A DNA stretch of 64,000 nucleotides from Duganella sacchari (GCF_900143065.1 NZ_FRCX01000005.1:434001-498000); one strand, 5' to 3'; counted from the first letter of the stretch, positions 26,102 through 36,183 are shown. Notes: generated by a model not told the origin, from the letters alone. Made by a program: numbers and translations.

Positions 26102-28825
26102 ATGAAGTCCGCGCACTCGGTCCAGAACCGTTACGCCCAGCCACGCCTGCTGCTCACCGCCATTAGCCTGGCCGTGCTCACGCTGGCCAATCAGGCCGCA
26201 GCACAAACCGCCAGCGACGATGCCAACATGACCCGTATCGAAGTCACCGGCTCCAGCATCAAGCGTGTGGCCAGCGAAGCTTCTCTGCCGGTCAGCACCA
26301 TTAAAGCAGAAGACCTGGTCAAGCAAGGCATGACCACGCTGGCAGACGTCATGATGGCGCTGCCGCAATCGGCATCGCTGGCGCCGTCCAACGCCGGCTC
26401 CGGTACAAACATCAACCTGCGCGGCCTGGGCGTGAACCGCACCCTGGTACTGCTCAACGGCCGCCGCCTGGCCAACGAAGCAATCGCCGACGGCTACGCC
26501 AACCTGGATGTCATTCCGATCAGCGCGATTGCGCGTATCGAGATCCTGCGCGACGGCGCCTCCTCGATCTATGGCTCCGACGCAATCGGCGGCGTGGTCA
26601 ACTTCATCACCAAGACATCGTCCGAAGGCGCATCGATTACTGCGCAAGCCGTGCAGCCTGAGAAAAAGGGTGGTGGCGATGAACAGCGTCTGAGCGCCAC
26701 CTGGGGCAAGGGTAACCTGGAACGCGATGGCTGGAGCTTCTACGCCACCATCGACGCGCACCAGCGTACGCGCCTGGCACAATCGGACCGCGCTTATCTG
26801 AGCACCGCCGATCAGCTGACCGCACTGGGTCGCGCACCGACTCTGGGCACCGGCGGCAATGCCACACCGGCCAACTTCACCACGCCGACCAACAAGACCG
26901 CGCAAAACCCCTACGGCACCAAGGGCTGTCTGGCGCCGTACTCCATCACCGGCCAGAAAAATACCTGCGTCCTGGATAACAATGAATACGGCACCGCGCT
27001 GTATGCCAACCAGCAGGTTACCTTCTACGCACGCGGCGCAAAGAAAATCAGCGATGACCATATCGTCACCGTCGACTATTCGCGTGGTGAAGAGTTCATC
27101 CTCGGCACCAAGAACCCGACCAACGCCGTCAACGTCAACGGCGTGGCAGCGATTCTGCCATCGACCAGCAAATGGTACCCGGGTGGCAGCGGCGGCGTGC
27201 CAGCAGTGGCGGGCCTGAACAATGCTCCGTTGACCCTGACCTGGGCCGTGGCCGATCTGGGCCTGGCCACCACCAAAGACGTGCAGCTCAACCAGCGCCT
27301 GGCCATCAGCGACGAAGGCGTGATCGCAGGCTGGGACTACAAGGCTGGCCTGGTGATCGGTGTGTCTCAGCGCGACAATTACTACTACTCGGGCTACGTC
27401 AAAGGCCAGGGCCTGCTGGACGGCCTGAAGAACGGCAAGCTGAATCCATTCGGCCTGCAGGATGCGGACGGCAAAGCCTACCTGGCTACCATCAGCGTCG
27501 ACGGCGCCAAAAACCGCACCTCCAAATCGACTTTCACCGGTGTTGACGTTACCGCCAGCCGCGCGCTGATGGACCTGCAAGGCGGTTCGCTGGCACTGGC
27601 ACTGGGCGCCGACTTCCATCGCGACACCACCGAAGACACCAAACTGCCAATCGGCGGCGAGGTCACTTACGCCAACGCCTCGCCGGCGCATGGTGAAGGC
27701 GCGCGCAATGTCGCTGCGCTGTTTGCCGAGGTGAACGCGCCTGTCACCAAAACGCTGGAACTGAACGGCGCCGTGCGTGCCGACAAATTCAGCGACTTCG
27801 GCACCACCGTCAATCCCAAGCTCAGTTTCCGCTGGGAGCCATCCAAGACCTTGATGTTCCGTGGCTCGGCCAATACCGGCTTCCGTGCACCGACCCTGTT
27901 CGACCGCTACGGCTACCGTCTGCCAGGCGCCACCACCACCACGGCAGCGAAGTGGGATGATCCAGTACTGTGCCCTGGCGGTACGCCGGGCGTGGCTGGC
28001 ACCGGCACCGCGCTGCCTGGCCTTGTCGCGTCAACCGTCTGCAACACCACCTTGCCTAAACAGACCGGCTCCAACGCCAGCCTGGTCCCAGAGAAGTCGA
28101 AAGGCTACACGCTGGGTGTGGTAATGGAACCGGTGAAGAATGCGATGGTGTCGTTCGACTACTGGAACATCAAGATGACCAATATGCTGGCCAACCTGCC
28201 AGAACAGGTCTACTTCCTGGACCCGGTGAAGTATGCATCATACTTCGTGCGCAATGCCGATGGCACCATCAACTACATCAACAACACCACGATGAACCTG
28301 GGCGGCCAGCGTGCAGCAGGTGTGGACGTTTCGGGTTCGTACACCTTCCCGAAAACGCCATACGGTGAATTCAAGGTTGCGCTGGATGGCACCTACCTGA
28401 CCCAGTTCGACAACCAGCTGTATGACGGCAGCCCGTTCGCGTCGAACATCGGCCAGTTTGGCCTGGCCAGCAACGGCACCACCTCCAGCTTCCCGATCAT
28501 CACCTATCGCTGGAAGCACACGCTGAAGCTGAATTGGGCGGCCGGCAACTGGAACACGCAACTGACCCAGAACTACAACTCGAAGTACACCGACCAGAAT
28601 CTGGTGGCCAAGCCGTACTGGCGTAACATCAACTCGTACAAGGTGTGGAACTTCACGACCACGTACAATGGCTTCAAGAACATTCAGCTGACCGGCGGTA
28701 TCACCAATCTGTTCAACGTGCCGCCGCCAGCCACCAACAGCAGCTTGTACACCTACGGTTATCTGAGCAGCGCAGCCAGCCCTATCGGCCGCGCCTACAA
28801 CGTCCGTGCAACCTACAACTTCTGA
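26102..28825 (+). CDS. TonB-dependent receptor (likely pectin oligosaccharide uptake)
   Basis: A 907-residue outer-membrane receptor. A signal peptide ends near NQAAAQTA. The plug domain spans about residues 40-170, with RIEVTGSSIKR, NLRGLGVNRTLVLLNGRRLA and EILRDGASSIYGSDAIGGVV. A 22-strand barrel ends in Phe (RATYNF). There is no N-terminal signalling (STN) domain. The proximal PxxE-type TonB box is replaced by the TxIEVTGSSI style common in carbohydrate receptors of proteobacteria. Its place directly before pectin esterase and polygalacturonase genes suggests transport of oligogalacturonides; the substrate is inferred from context. GAAGGAG precedes the ATG. Confidence 0.9.
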   Translation: MKSAHSVQNRYAQPRLLLTAISLAVLTLANQAAAQTASDDANMTRIEVTGSSIKRVASEASLPVSTIKAEDLVKQGMTTLADVMMALPQSASLAPSNAGSGTNINLRGLGVNRTLVLLNGRRLANEAIADGYANLDVIPISAIARIEILRDGASSIYGSDAIGGVVNFITKTSSEGASITAQAVQPEKKGGGDEQRLSATWGKGNLERDGWSFYATIDAHQRTRLAQSDRAYLSTADQLTALGRAPTLGTGGNATPANFTTPTNKTAQNPYGTKGCLAPYSITGQKNTCVLDNNEYGTALYANQQVTFYARGAKKISDDHIVTVDYSRGEEFILGTKNPTNAVNVNGVAAILPSTSKWYPGGSGGVPAVAGLNNAPLTLTWAVADLGLATTKDVQLNQRLAISDEGVIAGWDYKAGLVIGVSQRDNYYYSGYVKGQGLLDGLKNGKLNPFGLQDADGKAYLATISVDGAKNRTSKSTFTGVDVTASRALMDLQGGSLALALGADFHRDTTEDTKLPIGGEVTYANASPAHGEGARNVAALFAEVNAPVTKTLELNGAVRADKFSDFGTTVNPKLSFRWEPSKTLMFRGSANTGFRAPTLFDRYGYRLPGATTTTAAKWDDPVLCPGGTPGVAGTGTALPGLVASTVCNTTLPKQTGSNASLVPEKSKGYTLGVVMEPVKNAMVSFDYWNIKMTNMLANLPEQVYFLDPVKYASYFVRNADGTINYINNTTMNLGGQRAAGVDVSGSYTFPKTPYGEFKVALDGTYLTQFDNQLYDGSPFASNIGQFGLASNGTTSSFPIITYRWKHTLKLNWAAGNWNTQLTQNYNSKYTDQNLVAKPYWRNINSYKVWNFTTTYNGFKNIQLTGGITNLFNVPPPATNSSLYTYGYLSSAASPIGRAYNVRATYNF

Positions 28826-28868
28826 TGGAAACCTGGTCGCATAAATTGAACCTCTCCGCCTGAGCATT

Positions 28869-28906
28869 GGGCGCCGGACCGCAATCACGGCCGGCGCCCT
28901 TTTTTA
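28869..28906 (+). terminator. Terminator after the TonB receptor
   Basis: The arms GGGCGCCGG and CCGGCGCCC with a 13-nt loop are followed by TTTTTTAT. It may set the receptor at higher levels than the downstream enzyme genes. Confidence 0.85.
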
Positions 28907-28918
28907 TCCGGACAATAC

Positions 28919-29695
28919 ATGAAACACCTCATCACTTCCCTCGCCGCTGCCACCCTGCTCGCCAGCGCGGCCCACGCAGCCGACAAGCCAGTACGTTTCA
29001 TTCTGGTAGGCGATTCCACCATGGCCAGCAGCAGCGGCTACGGTGACGCATTCTGCGCGCGTGTGAACCGCGCCAATACCTGCATCAACCTGGCCAAGGG
29101 TGGCCGCAGTTCCGGCAGCTTCCGCGCCGAAGGCCGCTGGGACGAAGTCGAAGGACTGCTGCGCGGTGCAGCCGCCTACCGTACAACCTATGTGCTGATC
29201 CAGTTCGGCCATAACGACCAACCGGGCAAGCCAGGCCGCTCTACCGATCTGAAAACTGAATTCCCCGTTAACATGGCGCGCTATGCGCAGGAAGTGAAAG
29301 CACTCGGCGGCATACCAGTGCTGTTGACGCCATTGACCCGCCGCACCTTCAAGGACGGTGTTTTGGAAAACAACCTGGCGCCGTGGGCCGACGTAATTCG
29401 CGCCACCGCCAATGCGCAAAAAACGCCGCTGCTGGATCTGAATGCGGAAAGCTACGCGGCCGTTCAGTCCATGGGGCAGGATGAAGCGGACACGCTGGCC
29501 ATGGCGCCGCGCCCAGCCGATTACGATACCCCAGCCGCCGGTAAAGTGGAGGTTGCAGGCGCTGCCAGGACAGCCTTCGACCGCACTCACCTCGGCGTCA
29601 AAGGTGCAGCCTATTTCTCGCGCATGGTGATGGAAGAGGTCAAGCGCGCCATACCGGAAACGTCCAATCAGTTCAAACCGGAGAGCGAACAGTGA
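28919..29695 (+). CDS. Rhamnogalacturonan acetylesterase-like SGNH hydrolase
   Basis: A 258-residue secreted esterase with a signal peptide (LITSLAAATLLASAAHAA). All four SGNH blocks are visible: GDST with the nucleophile Ser (about residue 37), GGRSS (block II Gly), GHND (block III Asn) and DRTHLG with the catalytic His (about residue 228). It matches the CE12 type of rhamnogalacturonan/pectin acetylesterase, which removes acetyl groups that block pectinases. It overlaps the next gene by 4 nt (GTGA-type), so it is translated together with the polygalacturonase-pectinesterase fusion. Confidence 0.88.
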   Translation: MKHLITSLAAATLLASAAHAADKPVRFILVGDSTMASSSGYGDAFCARVNRANTCINLAKGGRSSGSFRAEGRWDEVEGLLRGAAAYRTTYVLIQFGHNDQPGKPGRSTDLKTEFPVNMARYAQEVKALGGIPVLLTPLTRRTFKDGVLENNLAPWADVIRATANAQKTPLLDLNAESYAAVQSMGQDEADTLAMAPRPADYDTPAAGKVEVAGAARTAFDRTHLGVKGAAYFSRMVMEEVKRAIPETSNQFKPESEQ

Positions 29696-32307
29696 CGAGG
29701 CGCTCAACGTCGGCCACCCGGCGCCATGCGACGAAGGCTATTGCCGCCGCGCTGCTTGCCGCGCTATGCACCGCGCCAGCCTGCGCGCAGGACACACGCA
29801 AGGTCACGGAGCCGGTCGCGCCACCGTCGTGCTTCCTGCTGACCGACACCGCGCCAGGCGGCGATGATACCGCGCGCATCCAGTCCGCGATTGACCAGTG
29901 CCCCGCCGGCCGCGCCGTGCGTCTGGCCGGCGTCTTCACTGCCGGCCCGTTGAAACTGCGCAGCGGCGTAAGTCTCATCATTGACGCCAACGCCATCCTG
30001 CAAGCCAGCGCCAATCCAAAACTGTATGACCGCGGCGCCAATACCTGCGGCACCATCGACCAGCAAGGCCGCGGTTGCAAGCCATTCATCACCATCGACA
30101 ACGCCAGCTCCAGCGGCATCTACGGCCCGGGCGCCATTGATGGCCAAGGTGGCCGCGTGGTTGATGGCGGCTCAGAATCCTGGTGGCAGCTTGCCCGCCG
30201 CGCGCAGAAAGAGGACGCCCGCCAGAACGTTCCACGACTGATCGAAGTGACCAATTCGCAGGACATCACCCTGCACAACATCGCGCTACGCAATTCACCC
30301 AACTTTCACGTAACGCTGAACAAAGTGGACGGTTTCACGGCTTGGGGCGTACGCATTGATACACCAGCCACGGCGCGCAACACCGACGGCATCGATCCCA
30401 TCTCGTCGCGTAATGTCACCATCGCCCACAGCCATATCCGCACTGGCGACGACAACGTCGCCATCAAAGCAGGCAACAACGGCGGCACGGAAAATATCTC
30501 GGTCTTGCACAACCACTTCTACAGCGGCCATGGCATGTCCATCGGCAGCGAAACCAATGGCGGCGTGCGGCGCGTGCTGGTGGAAGACCTGACCATGGAT
30601 GGCACCACCTCCGGCCTGCGCATCAAGAGCGACGTCTCGCGCGGCGGTGTGGTCGATCAGGTCAACTACCGCAACATCTGTCTGCGCGATGTAAAAGCAC
30701 CCATCGACATCAGCACCAGCTACAACAAGAAAGCCGATGGCGCGCAAGTTCCCGTCTACACCAACATCCATTTTGAAGATGTGCATAGCGTCACGCCTGG
30801 CCGCGTTATCGTGCAAGGGTATGATGAACAACGCCCGGTGCAGGCGACACTGCGCAACGTCAGCATCGCTGGCAAGGCAGAACGCAAGATTGAATTCGCC
30901 AGTCTGTCCGGCGAAGCCATCGGCAGCAACGGCAGCGGCACCTGCCGCTTTATCGCCTTCCCCGAGGCCGCGACCAGCACGCGCCCACAGCTGACGAAGG
31001 AACAAGCCAGGCAGTATGCCTACAGCGAAGTGCTGAAGTACGTCGGCATCGCCGGCAAAGAAACTGTCGATCCTTGGGACCCGCTGTCCGATCCGCTGGC
31101 AAAAGGCGCGTCATTCACGCCCGACTACATCGTCGATAAGAATGCTACCGCCGATGGCAAGCGGAGTTTCACCACCGTCCAGGAAGCCATCAACCGTGCG
31201 GTCATCGACAGCGCCGTGAAGCCGGCCAAGCGCCTCTATGTGCTGATGAAGCCAGGCGTGTATCCGGAACTGGTCTACATCCCCGCTTCCGTCGCTCCCA
31301 TCACGCTATACGGCGAAGGCAAAGAGCCAGCGTCTACCCGTATCACCGCAAGACTGGAAGCCTCCATGACCGGCGCCGCATATGACGCAGCACATGGCGC
31401 ACAGTTCGCAAATGCACCGGCCGAGATTCAAGCCATGTACACCGGCGTCAAAGCCCGCGAGCAGATCGGCACCTTCGGTACCGCCACCGCCTGGATCAGG
31501 AACAGCGGTTTCCAGGCGCGCAATCTGACTTTTGAAAACGGCTACAACAAGGACACCGGCAATGCCCGCGCTGAAGCGCTCCCGAACATCAACAACATCC
31601 ACCACCAGGCCCTCGCGCTGCAAGTGGATGGTGCGGACAAGGCGCAATTCGAAAACATCCGCCTGCTCGGCTTCCAGGACACGCTCTATCTGAAGTCGCC
31701 GCAAATCGGCAGCACCGTGCGCAGCTTCTTCAACAAATCCTACATTGAGGGCGATGTCGATTTCATCTTCGGCGACAGCACGGCCTATTTCTATCAGAGC
31801 GAGATCCGTACGCTGGGCGACCGTGGCGTCTCCTACGTGGCCGCTCCAGATACCCACCTGAACACCAAATACGGCTTCGTCTTCGACAGCGTCCGTTTCA
31901 CGCATGAAGGCAAACGCAGCGACAATTTGTACCTGCTGCGCCAATGGTTCCACAGCTCGCGCTGTACACCGTACGCACCGTTGCCAGTGGAGGGCTACCG
32001 CTGCACCTACGGCCCGGGCAACGGCTACAAAACGCCAGTAGGTACGGTGGCCCGCATCTCGCTGGAAGCGGTCGGAAAAATGGTGGTCCTGAATTCGCGT
32101 ATCGGGGCGCACATCAACAAGCAGCAACCCTGGTCCGACTGGAACAAAAAAGGCACGATCTCCTATCGTCCGGTCCAATACAACTCGGACGATCACTGGA
32201 ATAACCTGATACAGGCGGGCATCGATCCGGTGAAAGATCTGGGCTACAGCAAACCAGCGGCACCAGCCGACATCTTCCTCGGTGAATTCAATAATTCGGA
32301 TGAATAA
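29692..32307 (+). CDS. Bifunctional polygalacturonase (GH28) - pectin methylesterase (CE8)
   Basis: An 871-residue exported fusion. After a signal peptide (AALCTAPACAQ), residues about 45-430 are a GH28 beta-helix with catalytic motifs NTDGIDP (about 229), TGDDNVAIK (about 248), GHGMSIGSE (about 279) and RIKSD (about 309). Residues about 475-870 are a CE8 pectinesterase with GFQDTLYL (about 663-670), DVDFIFGDS holding the nucleophile Asp (about 687-695), and LLRQWF supplying the conserved Arg (about 748). The methylesterase would de-esterify homogalacturonan for the attached hydrolase. The GTG start overlaps the acetylesterase stop. The domains are usually separate proteins. Confidence 0.93.
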   Translation: MTRRSTSATRRHATKAIAAALLAALCTAPACAQDTRKVTEPVAPPSCFLLTDTAPGGDDTARIQSAIDQCPAGRAVRLAGVFTAGPLKLRSGVSLIIDANAILQASANPKLYDRGANTCGTIDQQGRGCKPFITIDNASSSGIYGPGAIDGQGGRVVDGGSESWWQLARRAQKEDARQNVPRLIEVTNSQDITLHNIALRNSPNFHVTLNKVDGFTAWGVRIDTPATARNTDGIDPISSRNVTIAHSHIRTGDDNVAIKAGNNGGTENISVLHNHFYSGHGMSIGSETNGGVRRVLVEDLTMDGTTSGLRIKSDVSRGGVVDQVNYRNICLRDVKAPIDISTSYNKKADGAQVPVYTNIHFEDVHSVTPGRVIVQGYDEQRPVQATLRNVSIAGKAERKIEFASLSGEAIGSNGSGTCRFIAFPEAATSTRPQLTKEQARQYAYSEVLKYVGIAGKETVDPWDPLSDPLAKGASFTPDYIVDKNATADGKRSFTTVQEAINRAVIDSAVKPAKRLYVLMKPGVYPELVYIPASVAPITLYGEGKEPASTRITARLEASMTGAAYDAAHGAQFANAPAEIQAMYTGVKAREQIGTFGTATAWIRNSGFQARNLTFENGYNKDTGNARAEALPNINNIHHQALALQVDGADKAQFENIRLLGFQDTLYLKSPQIGSTVRSFFNKSYIEGDVDFIFGDSTAYFYQSEIRTLGDRGVSYVAAPDTHLNTKYGFVFDSVRFTHEGKRSDNLYLLRQWFHSSRCTPYAPLPVEGYRCTYGPGNGYKTPVGTVARISLEAVGKMVVLNSRIGAHINKQQPWSDWNKKGTISYRPVQYNSDDHWNNLIQAGIDPVKDLGYSKPAAPADIFLGEFNNSDE

Positions 32308-32317
32308 GGATTACAGC

Positions 32318-34156
32318 ATGACCATCAACACCCAGCGCCGCAATCTGATGAAAGCCCTGCCAGCTGCGAGCATGTCATTCAGCCTTCCCGCCGTTGCGGC
32401 TACCGCGCCCGATCCATGGCTGCAAGCACAGGCGATTGTCGATTACGTCTCCAGGCCGCTGCATTTCCGCAAACAGGACTTCAATATCACTGCCTACGGC
32501 GCCAGGCCGTGCAAGCTAACCAAGGTCACAGCGTGGATCTCGCATGAGGATCAGGACAGTCTGAACACACCAGCCCCAGGCTCGCCGGACTGCTACGCCG
32601 CCATCAAAGCCGCGATCGATGCCTGCCACAAGGCAGGTGGCGGCCGCGTAATGATCCCTGCTGGCGACTGGTACTGCGCCGGCCCTATCGTGCTGCTATC
32701 GAACGTGAACGTTCACCTGGCCAAAGGCGCGCACGTCTACTTCAGCCACAACCCCGCCGACTTCGCAAAGTACGGCGACATCGATTGCGGCAAGAACGGC
32801 AGGCTGACGATTTCGCGCTGGCAGAGCAACGACTGCCTCAACTACTCGCCGATGATCTACGCCTACGGCCAGGACAACATCGCCTTGACTGGCGACGACT
32901 GGACCGCGATCCTCGACGGCCAGGGCGGCGTGCCGTTCAACGACGCCGGCGATTGCTGGTGGACCTGGAAAGGCAAACAGAAAACCATCAACTCCATCGG
33001 CCAGGGCACCACGCCCAACTTCAAAGCCGGCAAGATGTCGGAGAACACCGAGAACCCGAACAATGCCACCTCGCTGGCCAGCGTGGCGCCAGCACTGACG
33101 GAAGAAGAGCGCCTGCTGATTCAGGGTGAAGGCAATAAGTGGCGTGCCGACGCGCAGTATTTGCCGGCATTGTCCGAAGCAGGCGTGCCGCTGTCGAAGC
33201 GCATATTCGGCGCCGGTCATTACCTGCGCGCGCCAATGATCCAGTTCATCAGCTGCACCAACGTTCTGCTGCAGGGCTACAAGGTACAGAACACGCCGTT
33301 CTGGCAGCACCACCCTGTCCACTGCCGTAACATCGTCATCCGGAATGTGTACGCCCATAGCCACGGCCCTAACAGCGATGGCTTCGATCCTGAAGCATGC
33401 GACCATGTGCTGGTGGATGGCTGCACCTTCGATACCGGCGACGATTGCATCGCCATCAAAGCGGGCAAGGACCAGGATACGCAGTATGGCCCTTCGCAGA
33501 ACATCGTCATCCAGAACTGCATCATGCACAGCGGTCATGGGGGCGTGACGCTCGGTAGCGAGATGGCTGGCGGCATCCAGAACGTCTTCGCACAGAAGCT
33601 GGTGTTTGAAAACGCGAACTGGAAAACCAACCCGCTCAACACGGCCATTCGCATGAAGACCAATATGAACCGTGGCGGTTATCTGCGCAACTTCTACGTC
33701 CGCGATTGCACGGTGCCGAACGGCGTACAGATTTCGCCCTCGTTCTATGCTTCCCTGCCTGGTTCGCCGATTCAATCGAAGACCGTGGCTACCGCGGCGG
33801 GCGCCATCGTTACCTTTGATTGCGACTACACGCCGATCAGCGACAACGTGCGTATTCGGCCGCCGGTGGTGAGCAATATCCACATCTCCAACATCAAGGC
33901 CGGCAATGTGACCAAGGATGGCAAGACCGCTTCCTGCTTCCAGGCGATTGTAATTCTGGGGCCGGTGGCGTCGGACTACAACGGGCCGCAGCCCATGCCG
34001 CCGGTGTTCCCGGTCACTGACGTCACCATCGCCGATTGTGATTTCGGTACACCGGTGAACACCGAGGCGCCATGGTATCTGTACAACGTCAAAGGCCTGA
34101 CGTTGAAGAATGTGACCATCGGCGGCAAGGTGCATAACACCACCCTGTCGGCCTGA
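32318..34156 (+). CDS. Glycoside hydrolase family 28 (polygalacturonase-like)
   Basis: A 612-residue exported protein. The N-terminus TQRRNLMKALPAASMSF has a twin-arginine pattern before its hydrophobic segment, so Tat export is likely. The GH28 beta-helix carries NSDGFDP (about residue 352), TGDDCIAIKAG (about 372), GHGGVTLGSE (about 406) and RMKT (about 445). This arrangement resembles exo-acting polygalacturonases, which release monomeric or dimeric galacturonate. The ATG at 32318 has AAGGA 7 nt upstream and lies 10 nt after the fusion gene; GTG and ATG codons further upstream overlap that gene. Together the two GH28 enzymes would give endo- plus exo-attack. Confidence 0.9.
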   Translation: MTINTQRRNLMKALPAASMSFSLPAVAATAPDPWLQAQAIVDYVSRPLHFRKQDFNITAYGARPCKLTKVTAWISHEDQDSLNTPAPGSPDCYAAIKAAIDACHKAGGGRVMIPAGDWYCAGPIVLLSNVNVHLAKGAHVYFSHNPADFAKYGDIDCGKNGRLTISRWQSNDCLNYSPMIYAYGQDNIALTGDDWTAILDGQGGVPFNDAGDCWWTWKGKQKTINSIGQGTTPNFKAGKMSENTENPNNATSLASVAPALTEEERLLIQGEGNKWRADAQYLPALSEAGVPLSKRIFGAGHYLRAPMIQFISCTNVLLQGYKVQNTPFWQHHPVHCRNIVIRNVYAHSHGPNSDGFDPEACDHVLVDGCTFDTGDDCIAIKAGKDQDTQYGPSQNIVIQNCIMHSGHGGVTLGSEMAGGIQNVFAQKLVFENANWKTNPLNTAIRMKTNMNRGGYLRNFYVRDCTVPNGVQISPSFYASLPGSPIQSKTVATAAGAIVTFDCDYTPISDNVRIRPPVVSNIHISNIKAGNVTKDGKTASCFQAIVILGPVASDYNGPQPMPPVFPVTDVTIADCDFGTPVNTEAPWYLYNVKGLTLKNVTIGGKVHNTTLSA

Positions 34157-34232
34157 CAGGCGTCGCATCGCCGCAAAAGCAGCGCGGGGGCATTGGCATA
34201 TACTTGGGCCGGATAACGTCAAGAGGCCTGCC

Positions 34233-34679
34233 ATGCGTCCACTGCTCCCGCTGCTGTTGCTTTCATCCGCCGCCATCGCCCAGGCGGCGCCTGCCGAGGC
34301 ATTGAAGCCGATGGCTTTTCTGGCAGGTCATTGCTGGAAGGGAGAGTTCCCGGACGGGAAGCAGACGGACGAGCATTGCTTCCAGTGGGCGCTGGACGGA
34401 CACGCGCTGCGCGATGTCCACACCGTGCGGACACCGGGCAAGCCGGACTACGTTGGCGAGACGCTGTACTACTACGACTCAGCGGCCAAGATCGTCGCCT
34501 ATCTGTATGTTGAAAATGGCGGCGGCTTCAGTCACGGCACCATGAAACCATCCGCCAACGGTCTCGAATTCCCCGAGGCGAAATACATCAACGGCGCCAT
34601 GGTGCTGCCCTATCGCGGGCAGTGGACCATCACCACCGACTCCTACGAAGCCTTTAGCGAAATGTACGTCAAGGACTGA
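34233..34679 (+). CDS. Small secreted protein, possibly lipocalin-like
   Basis: A 148-residue protein with a signal peptide (LLPLLLLSSAAIAQAA). The mature part starts KPMAFLAGHCWKGEFPDGK and has YYYDSAAKIVAYLYVENGGG, a pattern found in small beta-barrel (DUF1579/lipocalin-like) proteins. Two cysteines (CWKGE and HCFQW) may pair. I cannot name a function. It follows the GH28 gene on the same strand and converges with the GH43 gene, overlapping it by 11 nt. Confidence 0.65.
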   Translation: MRPLLPLLLLSSAAIAQAAPAEALKPMAFLAGHCWKGEFPDGKQTDEHCFQWALDGHALRDVHTVRTPGKPDYVGETLYYYDSAAKIVAYLYVENGGGFSHGTMKPSANGLEFPEAKYINGAMVLPYRGQWTITTDSYEAFSEMYVKD

Positions 34680-36183
34680 CGCGGAAGTAGTCGATGTCGA
34701 TGTGCCCGGCGTCACCGGCGCCGAACAGGCCCATTTGCGCACCGACCCAGCGGCCCATCCTGGCGGTGAACTGGGCGCCGATAGGGATGTACTTGTCGCC
34801 GTCAACGCTATACGAAAACTGCGTCACGCCGTTCGCCAGCACCTGCATGCGCAACCAGACCTGCGGCGATGGCAGCTCCGCGCCTGCTTCTTGCTGCTCG
34901 TGGCAGTTCTGGTCCGCCTTGTAGCAGCTGACCAGCGCCAGCTGCGTCTTACCATCCGTGCGACGGGTGCCGAGCCACGCGTAATCGGCGCCGTACATGA
35001 CGAGGCCACCAACACCGCCCTCCACCAAACCAGAGGCATCGACTTTGGTTGTGACAGTGAACATCTGCGCCGGCAGTTTCTGCAGCAGCAGCGATGGCAC
35101 GTCCCACAGATTGGTCGTACGCGGCTGACCAAACAAACGCAAATGCCCGTCGCCCAGCGCATACCATGACTGCTGCCAGTTCGCATTCCACTGCCATTGC
35201 AGACCCAGCGCAGCATCGTTGAACTCATCGCTGGTGGGCAGCGTGGCGACCGCCTGCCCGGTCACCGGCAGGCGATAGCGCGCTACAGGCTGGCCGGCGC
35301 TGCCGCCCACATCTTTCCCGATCAATGGCCAGCCATCGCGCCAGACCATGGGCTGCAAATGGACCACGCGGCCATACGCGCGCTGGTCCTGGAAGTGCAT
35401 GAACCAGTCTTCGCCTTGGGGCGTTTGCACCCACGCACCCTGATGCGGTCCGTTCACCGGCGAACTGCCTTGTGCCATGACGATGCGGTCCTCGTATGGA
35501 CCATACACGCTACGCGAGCGGAACACCGACTGCCATCCATGCTCAACACCGCCGGCTGGCGCAAACACGTAGTAGTAGCCATCACGCCGATAGAACTTGG
35601 GGCCTTCCAGCGTGGTGTACTTGGGCAGCTTGTTACCGTCGATGATTACCGTGCCCTTGTCGTCCAGCAGACGGCTCCCATCCGGCGCCATGCGGCGCAA
35701 GGTCAGCACGTTGGCAAAACCTGCGCGGCTTCTGGCCCATGCGTGCAGCAGATAGGCCTGACCGTCTTCATCCCACAGCGGTGCCGGATCAATCAGGCCT
35801 TTGCCGGCGGTCAGCAGATTCGGCGCGGACCATGGTCCGGCGAACGAGGTCGCAGTCATCACATAGATGCCAAAATCCGGATCAGGATAGAAGATCCAGA
35901 ATTTGCCATCGTGATAGCGCAGGCATGGCGCCCACACGCCTTTGCCATGCTGCGGCCTGGCGAAGACTTCCGCTGGTATCAACTGCGGCAATGCGTGACC
36001 AACCAGCGTCCAGTTGACCATGTCCCGCGACTCCAGCAGCGGCAGTCCAGGTGCATTATTGAAGCTTGAAGAAACCAGGTAATACTTTTCGCCGACGCGA
36101 ATCACATCCGGATCGGAGTAGTCCGCATGTATCACGGGATTCTGATATTGCGCGACAGGCGCGGTGCTACAGGCGGCCAGCAA
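34669..36183 (-). CDS. Glycoside hydrolase family 43 lipoprotein (5' end apparently frameshifted)
   Basis: A five-bladed propeller hydrolase of the arabinosidase/xylosidase type. It has the base Asp in HADYSDPDVI, FWIFYPDPDFG, and the acid Glu in TTLEGPKFYRR; a C-terminal lectin-like domain (about residues 315-500) is typical of GH43 subfamilies. It would trim arabinan or xylan side chains of pectin. The in-frame start is a TTG that gives only LLAACST, a lipobox without a signal peptide. In another frame an ATG at 36235, overlapping the SMP-30 stop, encodes [15 protein letters not shown] and then a stop at 36167. A one-base indel at the T run near 36190-36199 would join them into a full lipoprotein signal. 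Confidence 0.8.
   Translation of the reverse strand: MLAACSTAPVAQYQNPVIHADYSDPDVIRVGEKYYLVSSSFNNAPGLPLLESRDMVNWTLVGHALPQLIPAEVFARPQHGKGVWAPCLRYHDGKFWIFYPDPDFGIYVMTATSFAGPWSAPNLLTAGKGLIDPAPLWDEDGQAYLLHAWARSRAGFANVLTLRRMAPDGSRLLDDKGTVIIDGNKLPKYTTLEGPKFYRRDGYYYVFAPAGGVEHGWQSVFRSRSVYGPYEDRIVMAQGSSPVNGPHQGAWVQTPQGEDWFMHFQDQRAYGRVVHLQPMVWRDGWPLIGKDVGGSAGQPVARYRLPVTGQAVATLPTSDEFNDAALGLQWQWNANWQQSWYALGDGHLRLFGQPRTTNLWDVPSLLLQKLPAQMFTVTTKVDASGLVEGGVGGLVMYGADYAWLGTRRTDGKTQLALVSCYKADQNCHEQQEAGAELPSPQVWLRMQVLANGVTQFSYSVDGDKYIPIGAQFTARMGRWVGAQMGLFGAGDAGHIDIDYFRVSP

Noticed and set aside
26078..27691. A 537-codon minus-strand open frame under the TonB receptor
   Set aside because: No recognisable domain and its composition is that of an antisense frame; the receptor motifs are clear on the plus strand.
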